A DNA stretch of 64,000 bases, from NCBI GenBank assembly GCA_027596075.1, contig JADGJC010000159.1, forward strand, positions 27,995 through 91,994. Reading direction: 5' to 3'. The DNA is from Rhizophlyctis rosea (lineage: Eukaryota; Chytridiomycota; Chytridiomycetes; Rhizophlyctidales; Rhizophlyctidaceae). Position 1 is the stretch's first letter. Each line of letters opens with the position of its first letter. The position numbers were made by a program, and so were the translations under genes. Under the pieces are notes generated by a model. The model was not told the origin of the DNA. It did not search any database and worked only from the letters and a program-made list of their open reading frames with translations. This document shows, in pieces, positions 12,371-22,789 of the stretch.

Positions 12371-14803
12371 TTACCCAGGGGCATGACGGATCTCCTCCGT
12401 TTCATCCACCTCTCCCATCTCCTCTCCTCCATCCTCCTCTCCATCCCCACTATCCCCACCCACATCAAACCCACCCACCTCCCCCATCTCACTATCCCCA
12501 TCCCCATTCTTTCCACCATCACCCTCCTCCTCCTCCTCCCCTTCCTCCCCCTCCCCACTACTCCCCTCACTCGACGTCCCACTATCATCCTCATCCTCCT
12601 CATCACTATCAGGAACCCAACTATTAGGCTGCATATCCCCAATCGTCAACGCCCCCTCAAACAAAAATTGATGCGGGTGTCGGCCCTGAATATACGGCAG
12701 TTTCGTTTCTCCTCCTTCCTGTTCGCCCTCCTCTTTCTTCTCCTCTCCTTCCGTTTTCTCTTTTTCCTCTGCGGTGGTGGTACTACTACTTCCACCGCCC
12801 ACGTCGCCACTACTCCCGGCCGTCACGACCTTCTCATGTTTCAACTCCCACCCGAGCATCTTACACAACTCCGCGACGATCGTGTCGCAGTAACCGAGGA
12901 GTTGAACGTCGAAGCCGGCCATGTGGGGTAGGGACTCCATGTTGATTAGGATTTGGGGTACGTCGTGTGGGATTTTGTCTAAATGTCGACCACATAATAC
13001 AGAAGCACAAAACGGAATTTGATCAGCAAATTTGTCCACCGTGCAATGGACTCATAGCAGCAAAAAAGGTCAACAATGGACCGAAAAACACCAACCTTTA
13101 ACATCCGCCACCGGCGAAACCTTCAACGAAGACCCCATCACAATCAACAAATCAACCTTATCCTTGTCCTCCGCAAACCGCCGGTCAAACTCGTCCGGCA
13201 ACTTCTCGCCAAAAAACACAATGTCCGGCTTCATGATGGGGTGCTCCGCGTCTTCAGGGCATTTTGTGCATATCGGGACGGTCTTTGTTGCATTGTGTTT
13301 TGATTAGACGATTTCGTGGTGTCTCACGCAAGATGGATGTCTTCGTTACCTGAGCGAATATGTCCTTCGCTATTGCGTCTCCTGGTACCTCGTGTTTACA
13401 GCTGATGCATCGTGCCGTGGCGAACGAGCCTCCAGCCGGAATGTCAGTACTTTGCATCCCACCGCAAAAGCACATTCTTCAGCTGTTTCTCACCATGACA
13501 CTGAACAACATTCTTAATCCCCGCCACCTGTTCCAAGGTATCGATATTCTGCGTATAGTTACGCAGCAACTTTCCCTTCTCTTCCAAAAGTTTGATGAAC
13601 ATATGTGATGGTGAGGGTTGGAAGTTGCTTGGGTATATTTCCTGTAATTGAGCAACAAACAGATAAGGTACGTAGCATATTGAGGAACGATACGGCGGGG
13701 GAACTGGTCGAAATCGACTCCACACAACAATCAAATCAGGAATCACAAGTCACACCACAAAACATACTTTTGCAAAAGCATAAAACGTTTCCGGCTTATC
13801 ACGGAAATAGTGAATGTCGAACATCTCCTGCGGGTCGTTTAACTCGAATTCGTCTAGACGCGAGTATATCCCGTTTTTGGAGCGGAAGTCGGGTATGCCA
13901 CATGATACAGATACCTGTTGATGAAAGTTGTCAGGTTAATGAGGATTCCCTTCTGAGCTATTCGTTCCCGATACTCACCCCTGCACCCGTCAACACCATT
14001 ATATTATGCTTGTCTTTCAATAATTGGACGACATCTTCTATTGTGTTAATATCTTCCCTCTTCCTTCGCCTCGCCGTCTACAGAGATATCATGAGCAATG
14101 ACGAAGCACTTTGCATTATACAATTGCAATACCGACCTTCTTTGCTATTGCCGCCTTCAACATTGGTAAGAGATCATGGAAATCGTCCACGCCTGGCGGC
14201 TGCACAATCGGACACTGTTCAGCAGATTGTCCGCACATATGTGGCCAACAGGATGGAGTACAAACCGCTTCGCAATCAAAGACATTCAGTAATGTCACAA
14301 TAGGTAAACGTGGGTAGTATTTTTCAAACCATTCCCAAAAATCTAAGAATAACACGGTCAATCAAGATTTACATCTTCGTTTGGTGGCAGTTCCAAACCT
14401 AAGTGTCTCGCTTCATCCTGCATAATCTCTTTCGCCACTGCTGTGACCACATATTTGATGGGTGATGACGCTCTCTCTTCTCTCTCAGGCTCATCCTCTT
14501 CATCCGTCACGTCCGACTGCCCTCCAACAAGTCGCCGTTCACCGCTGACCAAATCGACATCCTCCAAATTGCCCTCCCTTTCCTCCGACTGGTGGTCTTC
14601 TGTGACTATCGCACGTATGTCGTCGCCCAGTTCTAGATCGGCGGGTGTGCCATCCTCGTCGTCCGCCTGGAGGGGGAGAGGTGGGGAGTCAGTTTCTTAG
14701 AACAGCCAATCGCGCGGGTTCAACCTCATACCAGTGTTGGTCTCATGCGCTTGGCGGGCGGTTCCGCGTTGTCCGCGTCGTGATCAGACTGTCTGTCTTC
14801 CAT
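12371..14803 (-). CDS. SIR2: SIRT1/Sir2-type NAD-dependent protein deacetylase
   Basis: A class I sirtuin, which removes acetyl groups from lysines of histones and other nuclear proteins using NAD+. It is spread over about ten exons; the start ATG is at 14803 and the stop at 12371. The Rossmann core carries VLTGAGVS and [15 protein letters not shown], the NAD-pocket motif [18 protein letters not shown], and the catalytic His in VVQCHG. The zinc module has two CxxC pairs (CISC and CTKC). Downstream come [30 protein letters not shown] and [16 protein letters not shown]1-like [18 protein letters not shown] precedes the core. The N-terminus is acidic and partly basic, and the C-terminus is a long Asp/Glu/Ser/Gly tail. 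All catalytic residues look intact. A role in transcriptional silencing is inferred from the family; the neighbouring chromodomain gene fits but proves nothing. Confidence 0.95.
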
Positions 14804-15234
14804 GCGCGATAGTGGTGTATGTGTTCAGTGGTGTTTCAGTAGCTAGTTTTTGATCTGTGGGTGGATTGCTTGAGCTGATTGAAGATGGAGAAGGAGAGAA
14901 GGAGGTGCGGCGATTGTCCGACCACGAAGGCACTAACTGAGCCGCGCGCACGCCACATGAAAGCCCTGCCACTGTCCAATAATAGATTTCGGACATGAAG
15001 GGACTGGAGCATGGCCATGCAGTGCACTTTCCCACACTTTCCAACAAAATTCTCATGATCTCATCTTGGTAGACCGCGCTCCTGAAATTCGAACAGACAC
15101 ATACTATTTGAAGTTTGAATATACGATAAATTTTGGTAAGGTCGTGAGGACATCAAGTGTTTCTTCCATTGGCTTTACTTGCCGTCACATCAGAAAGTAA
15201 CAATCTGCCAGACCTGCCAACGGAACGAAAAGCA
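14804..15234. other. Intergenic between sirtuin and F-box pseudogene
   Basis: Promoter-side sequence of the sirtuin gene. No coding or RNA feature was found. Confidence 0.4.
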
Positions 15235-16167
15235 ATGCCCCACCCCCCAACTTCTCTGTGCCTCCTTGCTTGTCTTCCTGAACTCATTTTGGATGACATC
15301 TTCGTCTACGCTTCCAAAAATCTTGAAGGAGAGAACATCACCCCTCCACCTACCGTTTCAAAACGGTGGTACGCAACCTGGCAACGGACCGTCCTGCGCG
15401 ACCTTTCCAGCACCGTATTCGAGGACTCGAACAACTGCTACGCTTTCTTTGAAATGCTCAACAAAAACCGGCACGTGTACAACCACATTCGGAAAGCCCA
15501 CATATGTCCGGTTTGCCCGCCTCGAAAGCCCCGAACCCCCTTCACATGGGGGAACGAATACAAACCCAAAGTTGACATCAATGAAGTAATGTTGACAGCC
15601 ACGATACATATCAGAAACATGAACAACCTTCGAGACTTGACGATTGGCCTCGCAGAAACTGAGCATATGTGGCATGCAAATATCACCTATACAACCGTTG
15701 CCCTCATCCTCCACAGCATTCCGCCCACCGTCACAAAACTCTGCATCAAAGGGTTTCGAAGAGGATGCGATATGCAGAGGACATCAATCATATGATCATC
15801 ATCTCTGCCCGATCCTCGCGCGCGCCGTCCAAAACATGACCTACGTCCGAATCTGCGTACCATACATCTGCAACGACTTCTTTTCGTCGGTGGACTCGTT
15901 TCCCAACCTCAAGGAGTTTCATGTGGATGGGGGTACGACTGAAGGCCTGCAACTCTGCCATAATTCTGCTTTCCAAGTGTCACCACGGGACGAAGAGGAA
16001 TTTTGACGTGCCGGGATGAATAATTTGGGGAAGATGCCGCAGCTGAAGGTGTTCACTATAATCAATCCGAAGTATGCAAAGGAGGAATGGTGGTATCTTG
16101 AAAATATTCTGGACGGGGGACAGTGTGAAGATTTGGACTGGGAGTCGGTTCCGGCAGAGTGGTATTA
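15235..16167 (+). pseudogene. Broken F-box/leucine-rich-repeat gene
   Basis: The frame opens at the ATG of 15235-15237 (MPHPPTSLCLLACLPELIL) with an F-box-like segment, followed by LRR-like stretches such as IRNMNNLRDLTIGLAE. Near 15750-15770 the first frame ends in QRTSII, while the protein-like reading continues one base out of phase as SYDHHLCPILARAVQNMTYV and SFPNLKEFHVDGGTTEG. That second frame meets an in-frame TGA at 16004-16006. It then continues in the same frame with MNNLGKMPQLKVFTIINP to a TAG at 16165-16167. Two independent breaks suggest a decaying gene. A 66-nt GT-AG intron at 15977-16042 could remove the TGA in phase, but it would also delete a good LRR. A sequencing error at the frameshift is also possible. 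Confidence 0.6.
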
Positions 16168-17587
16168 GCTAATAGCGGATAGGGGTGAGGGAGTACTTGC
16201 AGGTGAGCAGGCATTCAATGAGTGGGCTTAGAGGCCAATATGTATGAATCGTTGAATCTCGGACGCCTTATATTGGCAGGAATACCATGGTTTGGAGTTG
16301 CGGAAGAAACGGAATATGTATAATGCACCGTGACAGGCGGATGTAAATGAAAAGAACTTGCACGCAGCTGTATCCGTATACCAGTTTTCCTCATTCGTGT
16401 TTCATGTTTCTATCGCAGAATTGACATTGCCGACACTACTCATGAACTTGAAAAAACCAATCATTTCGGGCCCACGATTTAGATGATTGCCTGCACAAAG
16501 CTCAACCAGGAACTCAGTGTTGTCTATTGTTGAGGTGATATTGCCTGATAGTTCGCTACGGCTTCCAGCTTCATCGAGACACCATCCTGAGCTTGTTCGT
16601 CGCAATGTGTTCTGTTTGCAAAAGTCCCATCTCTTTATTCCTAGTTGGAAAGATCGCCATCTTCCGACCTGTCTGATCACTGCCTTTCATTTGCGGCTCC
16701 AAGACCATTGGCCATTACTGTCAACGCGAGAGTAGTGTCTGATCTCCCTCCTTCCCGCACTCAACATATGGGTTTCCCTCACTGTAACCGACCCCGGGCC
16801 ATAAACCCCGTCTCGATAATGAACCTCAAATACTTATCTCACGTTTCGCATTGGCATGCCAAACGTCCGACACATTTCCCTACAATAGCTTGCTCGAAAA
16901 CCACAATCACGCAAGCGGTCCATCCATCAAAAATGGACTTGAAGATGATGAGTTGGGGTGGCAAGTTTTATCCGTAAAGGGGAAGGGAATTGCGCAAGGT
17001 TTGGCCGTCCGGACTTTTGATGGGCCACCTTCAGCACAGTGCATTGCATTCGGACATTGCGAAGACAAGGACAGCAGACGCGTCGCAACATTCACAGTAT
17101 CCCAAACCAGCATCCCCCTTGCCCGCCACCGATGAGATTGTCCCATTTGCAGTTCAATCTCTACCTGCCAACGCTCCCTCTGCTGCTCTGCATAGGGAAC
17201 ACTTTGTGTTCATGTTGAAGTGGAGGATATGCGGCAATCCAATTTTTTCGTGTTTTTCTCTCAATGCTCCAGCCCTTCCGCCTGGCGCTGCCGTTTTCTC
17301 CTAATCAACGGAGTAACACCAGACTATGCAGCTGCGATCTGCTCGCGCCGCCGCGGTGGCCAGGAACGAATCACAACTCTTGCGGATGCGGAAGCCCTCA
17401 TTCATGCAATGTTGGCATATTGAATATCCAATTGCAACGCGACGGGATTCATGAGGACTATTCCGATCGGGCACGAAGAGATATGGATATATAAGTCGGC
17501 CTTCCCACCTCCCGTCAATTCATCCTTCAGCTCGAGCCTCATCTAGTGACCTTTGCTTTCTTGAAACCAAAAGAAGCAGGAACCAAC
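16168..17587. other. Intergenic, with a segment resembling 19.5 kb
   Basis: No gene supported. Bases 16748-16770 match 19540-19562 at 20 of 23 positions, and a shared CTTTCATTTGCG lies about 50 bases upstream in both, which suggests an old local duplication. The last 100 bases are the promoter of the small secreted gene. Confidence 0.4.
17488..17495 (+). promoter_or_regulatory. TATA box of the small secreted protein gene
   Basis: TATATAAG lies 93 bases upstream of the ATG at 17588. It is followed by a pyrimidine-rich stretch (CTTCCCACCTCCCGTC) that could hold the transcription start. A strong TATA element fits an inducible, highly expressed gene. Confidence 0.5.
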
Positions 17588-18148
17588 ATGCACATCAAGG
17601 CTTCCATCATCGTGTGCGCCTTCCTCGCCATGGCTCCTATGGCCCATACCGCCCCAAGTGAGCAGCCTGAAAAAACCTCCTGCCTATGAGTTGCTTTTGC
17701 CCTCCATCGGTTTCTGAGTCCTTTAACTGAACATATCCTTCCCCTCACCACAGCTCCCACCAGCGCACAAGTCAACGGTAACACCTTCGGTATGCGTAAA
17801 CGAGACGGTATGTAGTCCTACAATATTGTTGTGCACAACGAAACCCATGGGGGGTGTTCGTTTCCATTTCCCATTACTGAAATGCTTTTATTTTCCATGT
17901 ATCCTCGTCTTTTATCGCCTTGGTCAAACTTGGACGCCAAAAAAAATAAAGGAGTAAGCGTCAATGTCGAGGCCGGTGGCAATGCCCGTCGTGCTCAACA
18001 ACCGGGTCTCCCTAAAGCATTGTCCGGTCTGGGAGAAACTTTGAACGGTCTTCTTGGTGGGGGTGGAAACGGTCCCCGACCATCTAGTCCAATTATTGGT
18101 CTTGTGCCCTCTATTGTTGGTGGAAACGGTGTGGGGCAAAAGGGATGA
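17588..18148 (+). CDS. Small secreted precursor with a dibasic processing site
   Basis: Three phase-checked exons (17588-17657, 17754-17807, 17952-18148) encode 106 residues. A signal peptide (MHIKASIIVCAFLAMAPMAH) is followed by a short propeptide ending GMRKRDG. The KR would be cut by a Kex2/furin-type protease in the Golgi. The mature part starts VSVNVEAGGNARRAQQPG and continues as a Gly/Asn/Leu-rich tail (LNGLLGGGGNGPRPSSP) that ends GVGQKG. There are no cysteines in the mature part. It looks like a secreted peptide, an effector-like protein or a hydrophobin-like surface peptide; no family was recognised. The gene has its own TATA box. The last intron and exon are duplicated immediately downstream. 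Confidence 0.75.
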
Positions 18149-18269
18149 TGTGTAGACTTTTTGTTGCGCAGGAATAGAGAGATGTGTTCGTTTCATTTAC
18201 GATTGTTATATTTTTGCACATTTATTCCGCGCCCGTTTTTTGTCACCTTTCGTCATTCAATAAAATAAG

Positions 18270-18414
18270 CTGTAAACATCAATGTCAAGGCCGGTTCAGC
18301 CTCTGCCGAACTTGCTGGTCCTTTACCTTCTTCAAAGAATGGTCGAAGGTAATGGGGGCCCTTGATGGTGCTCTGAAACTTCTGAATACTGGTCTGCTGG
18401 CATTCATCAAGTAG
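18270..18414 (+). pseudogene. Duplicated terminal exon of the small secreted gene
   Basis: This repeats exon 3 of the preceding gene: acceptor AATAAAATAAG, then VNINVKAGSASAELAGPLPS, against VSVNVEAGGNARRAQ in the first copy. The upstream intron-like sequence (TGTTCGTTTC plus a T-rich tract) is duplicated too. Spliced to exon 2 it would keep phase and end after SSKNGRR at a TAA (18350-18352). One base out of frame, similarity continues as MGALDGALKLLNTGLLAFIK to a TAG at 18412-18414, matching the LPKALSGLGETLNGLL part of copy 1. It is either an alternative last exon giving a shorter peptide, or a decayed duplicate with a one-base shift. Confidence 0.6.
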
Positions 18415-20931
18415 TACATTACATGGGTGACAACGGTGATTTTCTGATGAGCTTGCAATGAAATGAACGGTGATGAGAGTCGAGTTCATATGACGTTGAA
18501 GAACCTACTATTCGTTGCATGCATGCACCTACCATATGCACCACCCTGCTAATACATCGCCATTTAAGCAATTCGACGGAGAGAGGTGACAGGGAGGGTA
18601 ACTTGGCACACCAATCTGCTTTCGGGAAAGTTGGCATCTTGAACTGGGGATTGGTGCTGGCTTATTTAGCTGGGATGGTCGGGATCACACTTCCTGAGTG
18701 AAGACATTGCGGATCTCATTTCTGAATATGTTGGCACGCCGGGCGTTGGAGTCAATGTCGCGAGGTGACAGTGGAGTTCGATGCGGGCTTCCGCCAATAG
18801 GTAAATAGTCATCAACAACTTGCCTTCCTGCGCGCACTCGAACTTTCGCATCTGGAGGCATCGGACGTCAGTACATGCTGGAAGCCATTCATTGGCAAAG
18901 GGCAATTGGCGGAAAATTGCGTGCATTTGCTTTTTATGTTTTCCTTACAGTCTGTTGTCTCTGGAAGTTCCGGTGGAAAACGATTACCATGAGTCGAGTC
19001 AATCCGTCAAGGAAGCGTTTACCATTCGTCATACCCGTCAGGTACATTGTCTGGAAGTGAGGAGTGACGAATTCTTAGAGTAAGTTAGAGTAAGTAGGGA
19101 AATTGGGGAGTGAAGAATTCGCTTAGGATGACGAGAGATATTAAGTGAAAGTCTTCGTCTATGATTGCTCAAAAGAGATGAGAAACATTGGTGAGCTTTG
19201 GTGGAGCTCGTGGACAACATGTGTGAAAGAGACGTGGTTTGGTGTTGTTCACATTCACTCCAAATTTACCTAAGAATGTTAGCATCATGACCATGTTTGC
19301 CCACACTTCACCCGTCAAAATCGATGGCAGCACCCATCGAATGTTTGCAAGAGCAACGAAACACACCTCTGCTCAAAGCCCGAACTCATCTTTCTTCGCC
19401 CTTGACTCCTGCTAATGCGATTCATTCCCACATGCTCGGTTTTGTGTTCCTTGCGGATCAAAAAATTTGAAATTGCGCTTCATCTTTCATTTGCGACCTC
19501 CACCGAGTCCATCCATCGCATTTTCCACGTCCGATCCGGCTCCTTCCCGCACTCGATATATGACGCAAAGATGTAAAGAACCTCCTCCACTGCCGATGCA
19601 TAGAAGTTTGACAGCTCGGAGCTTTCCACCCAAGTCTCGTGAGTCATGAGGTCATTGGCCGTTACGGCGCCTGCATCCCTTCTATCCGGACCAGCGGGGT
19701 GGTTGGATAGTGGGGTAGGTGCATGCAATAGTTCCCCACTTCCGGACAACCAACCACTCCAGATATCGACATGGTGTGTTGGGACTTGGCCATATGACCT
19801 TGATGAGCAAATCCCACGTTCAACAAATTGGAAAAGAAGGTTTGGAGGAAGGGTCGGTTCCGGCTAAAACTTGCAGGGTTGCGGGCTGCAGCATGCCTTC
19901 TTCCCATTGGCCGAATTGCGCCAGCAAACTCGCCCACACGTGCTGTGCCGCCGTCATCTCGCACACGGAATCCGAGTAGGGTTGATTTGTCATCAAGAAT
20001 GATAAGCCACGATGAATTTCCAACCAATCATCTAGCGATGACGGGCCTCAGTCATATACGCCTCGTCACCCAAGGGACAAATTCCGCCCTCCGATTGTGT
20101 AAGCTAGAACCTCGATGGATTCGATTCATCAACTCGGACAATCAATCTTGTGATACCATATTTACCAAATCGGAGGCGATATATCACGTGGGGAGACAGA
20201 AAGTGTCATCCAAATGAGCCAGTCCGCGACCCAAAGAATGGCGTTGGTTGAACGACCTCCGAAGTTTTTCTTCTCACAAACGGGTCCGCCCTGGAACCGG
20301 CAAAACTTGTCAGTTGTATCTTGCCTTTGTTTTGAGCACGTTTTTGTACGTTTGCGCAGTGGCTAAAGTGGCTGGGACACACGCAGCTCGATTCCTTGTC
20401 AAATGCGAATGATTTCATTTGCACAGGATGTTGGGAAACGTGATCTCCGATTGGCAATTGGGCAATTAGAAAGAGAAATTGGGTTCGCTGCGGGAGAAAC
20501 GTTCCTGTCTGACTGATAGGAAATCGCCCATTGGCTCGGACTGCGCCCCCCCTGACAATGACCATGATGGCTCATCCCGCATTGATACACTTGACATGCT
20601 GTGATGTGCATGCGCGCTATTGGACGGCCAATTTGATTGCAATCATTGCATCGCGGAATCGCATTGGCAATCATCCAAACCAAGAAAAACAACAGTTTTC
20701 TTTTCGGTAGCGTCATCTAGATAATCCGTATAGTGAAAAATGCCACCATGGCAAAACAAAGTTATAAATCAAGAGTGGGCCTTACCGCCCCTCTTCGTTT
20801 TCGTCAGATATACATCAAATCAACATAACATAACAATAACAGCAACATAAAAGCACTTCGCTGCACTAGCAACACCGTCACTATCATCAAACACACATAC
20901 CATCCCATCAAAACATAATACATCCGCAACA
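18415..20931. other. Intergenic, gene-poor
   Basis: Only short open frames without domains. Bases 19540-19562 resemble 16748-16770. A TATAAAT at 20763-20769 and an AT-rich leader full of CATAACA repeats (20815-20850) precede the ECL1-like gene and are probably its promoter and 5' leader. Confidence 0.4.
20763..20769 (+). promoter_or_regulatory. TATA-like element upstream of the ECL1-like gene
   Basis: TATAAAT stands 163 bases before the ATG at 20932, followed by an A/C-rich leader. The distance leaves room for a 5' UTR of about 100 bases. Confidence 0.35.
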
Positions 20932-21267
20932 ATGACTTTCGGAGCAATCGACCTCGAATGGTGCCACTGCGGTCAACAAACTCGTGACGGAAACCTCTAC
21001 TGCAGTCCCGCCTGCCGCGACGCCGACAACAGCCAATCAACCTACTCAACCTCCTCCACTTCCTCCCCATCCTCATCCTTCATCCGCCGCTCTTCCGTAG
21101 AATCAGTAGATTACTACACCACCCCACGCTCCCCATCCCCCTATGGCGTCTCCCCAACCCAACCCTACACAATCAACATCCGCAACCGGTCCCGCCCCTC
21201 ATCCCCATACCTCGGCCCCGTAACAACGCCAAGTCCCATTGCGTTGTCGGCTTGGCGCTTGCATTAA
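20932..21267 (+). CDS. Ecl1-family small zinc-binding protein
   Basis: A single-exon gene of 111 residues. The N-terminus LEWCHCGQQTRDGNLYCSPA holds a CxC...CxxxC arrangement typical of fungal ECL1/2/3 proteins, which are short zinc-binding regulators linked in fission yeast to chronological lifespan and nutrient response. The remainder is Ser/Pro/Tyr-rich and disordered (RRSSVESVDYYTTPRSPSP) with many likely phosphorylation sites, again usual for the family, and it ends in SAWRLH. Cellular location and role come from the family only. Confidence 0.75.
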   Translation: MTFGAIDLEWCHCGQQTRDGNLYCSPACRDADNSQSTYSTSSTSSPSSSFIRRSSVESVDYYTTPRSPSPYGVSPTQPYTINIRNRSRPSSPYLGPVTTPSPIALSAWRLH

Positions 21268-22789
21268 ACCAAAAGAAGAATGCGTCGCCTCGTTTGCATC
21301 GGACGGAATACCAGTTGTTTGTGGGGATACCAAAGGGAATCGAAGAACGTCTCGTGGGATGGGATGATGGATTCCGTGATATACATAGCTTATACACCAT
21401 GTAGATGTAGATGTCCTTCCGTCGTTGGAAGGACGATTGTAAATTTCGAACCGCCGTGATAGATTACTCATTTGTACATATTGGAAATCAAATCACATAT
21501 CATTCTTTGCTCTTGATTCATGATTGCCTCTTGCCATGTGTTGCTGATGGGATCGTTCTGTGCTCCTTAATCAGCATGGGAACGGAAATGCAGGGAATAT
21601 TGTTCCGCACATTCGGACGCGTTCGATAATGAGGGGAAGTTTATAGCACGCAAATGTGGGTGCACAGCTGCAGGCCGTACGGGATTTATTATGATGAGGG
21701 AAACCCACCAAACCTCACTTTGTACAATACACGGTTGAACTATCTACCTATCTAACTGAACGGACCGACGGTCCTCGCATGGATATGGACGACGGCGAAA
21801 GAGAGAAAAGTATTAGTAAGGTGTTCAAAGAACTGGTGAGCTCGATTCTTTCCGACAAGGTCCACAGGCGCCTTTAAGCAGAGCTCGACGTCCACCCCAG
21901 GTCTTCTTTCGCCAAAGTACTAACAGCAGAGAGGTCAACCACTCCCCGCAAGGAGTGGTGTAAGCGGCGTTCCACCCATCCAAGATCAATAACTCGGAAT
22001 GGTGCACTTGCAATTTACGAGTCCGGGGGGCAATTCCTTTCGTCGTCAGCTGAATCCCCGCTTCGGGGGGAATCCTGCTTTCCCGAGTGTCCATACACAC
22101 ACCGTGGGCCTAGACACTTACATTGACGAAGTGACGCATCGAGGAGGACGGAGACGGTAGCGTTGGTCGATAAGAGTGACGATTATGTTGGATCTTGCTG
22201 ACGAACAACTTCTGCATGAACAGAATATCAAACTTCGTTGTTTATATCATGAAAAAAGGAATTAGCACCCATAGGGTGCCCAGCATACTGGTTCGCCGAG
22301 GTTGTTGTCGTCGACGTTGTAGTTGAAGTTCTTGAGTCGGCAAGAATGGAAATTGCCTAGAGGAAAAGGAGAAACCAGTCGATCTTTGGAAACCCTCGAT
22401 GGGATGTGCGGCCTGAATTGTGGTTAAGCAATTAAAGGGTTTATTTGAGAGCAGTCTCACGTGACTGCTGACATCTTCCAAATTACATTGTTTACATGTG
22501 GGGAAGGTGTTGCTCAGTTGCTCCACGCAGTTTACCAGCTTGGTGTGACTGCCGTGTGGAAGGCCTTCAACTCCTTTCCCGAAAGCTCGCAATCCTGTAA
22601 ACGAGCAAAGGGCGCTCCCGCGCATAAAAGAGTCAATAGCGTATGCTCCCGTCCCGCCGTGTTGGTCCGCTTTTCTCGACACGACTGCGCACAAGCTTGT
22701 TACAAGTCGGTCATAGATCACTTATATCGCCTCCAGTGAAGAACCTCTTCCCAACGACACCCTATCGGTTCCACCACGTCCCCGTCAAT
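21268..22789. other. Intergenic, no gene seen
   Basis: Contains the 3' UTR of the ECL1-like gene and the promoter of the cysteinyl-tRNA synthetase gene. Short ORFs on both strands lack domains and splice partners. No RNA gene recognised. Confidence 0.4.
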
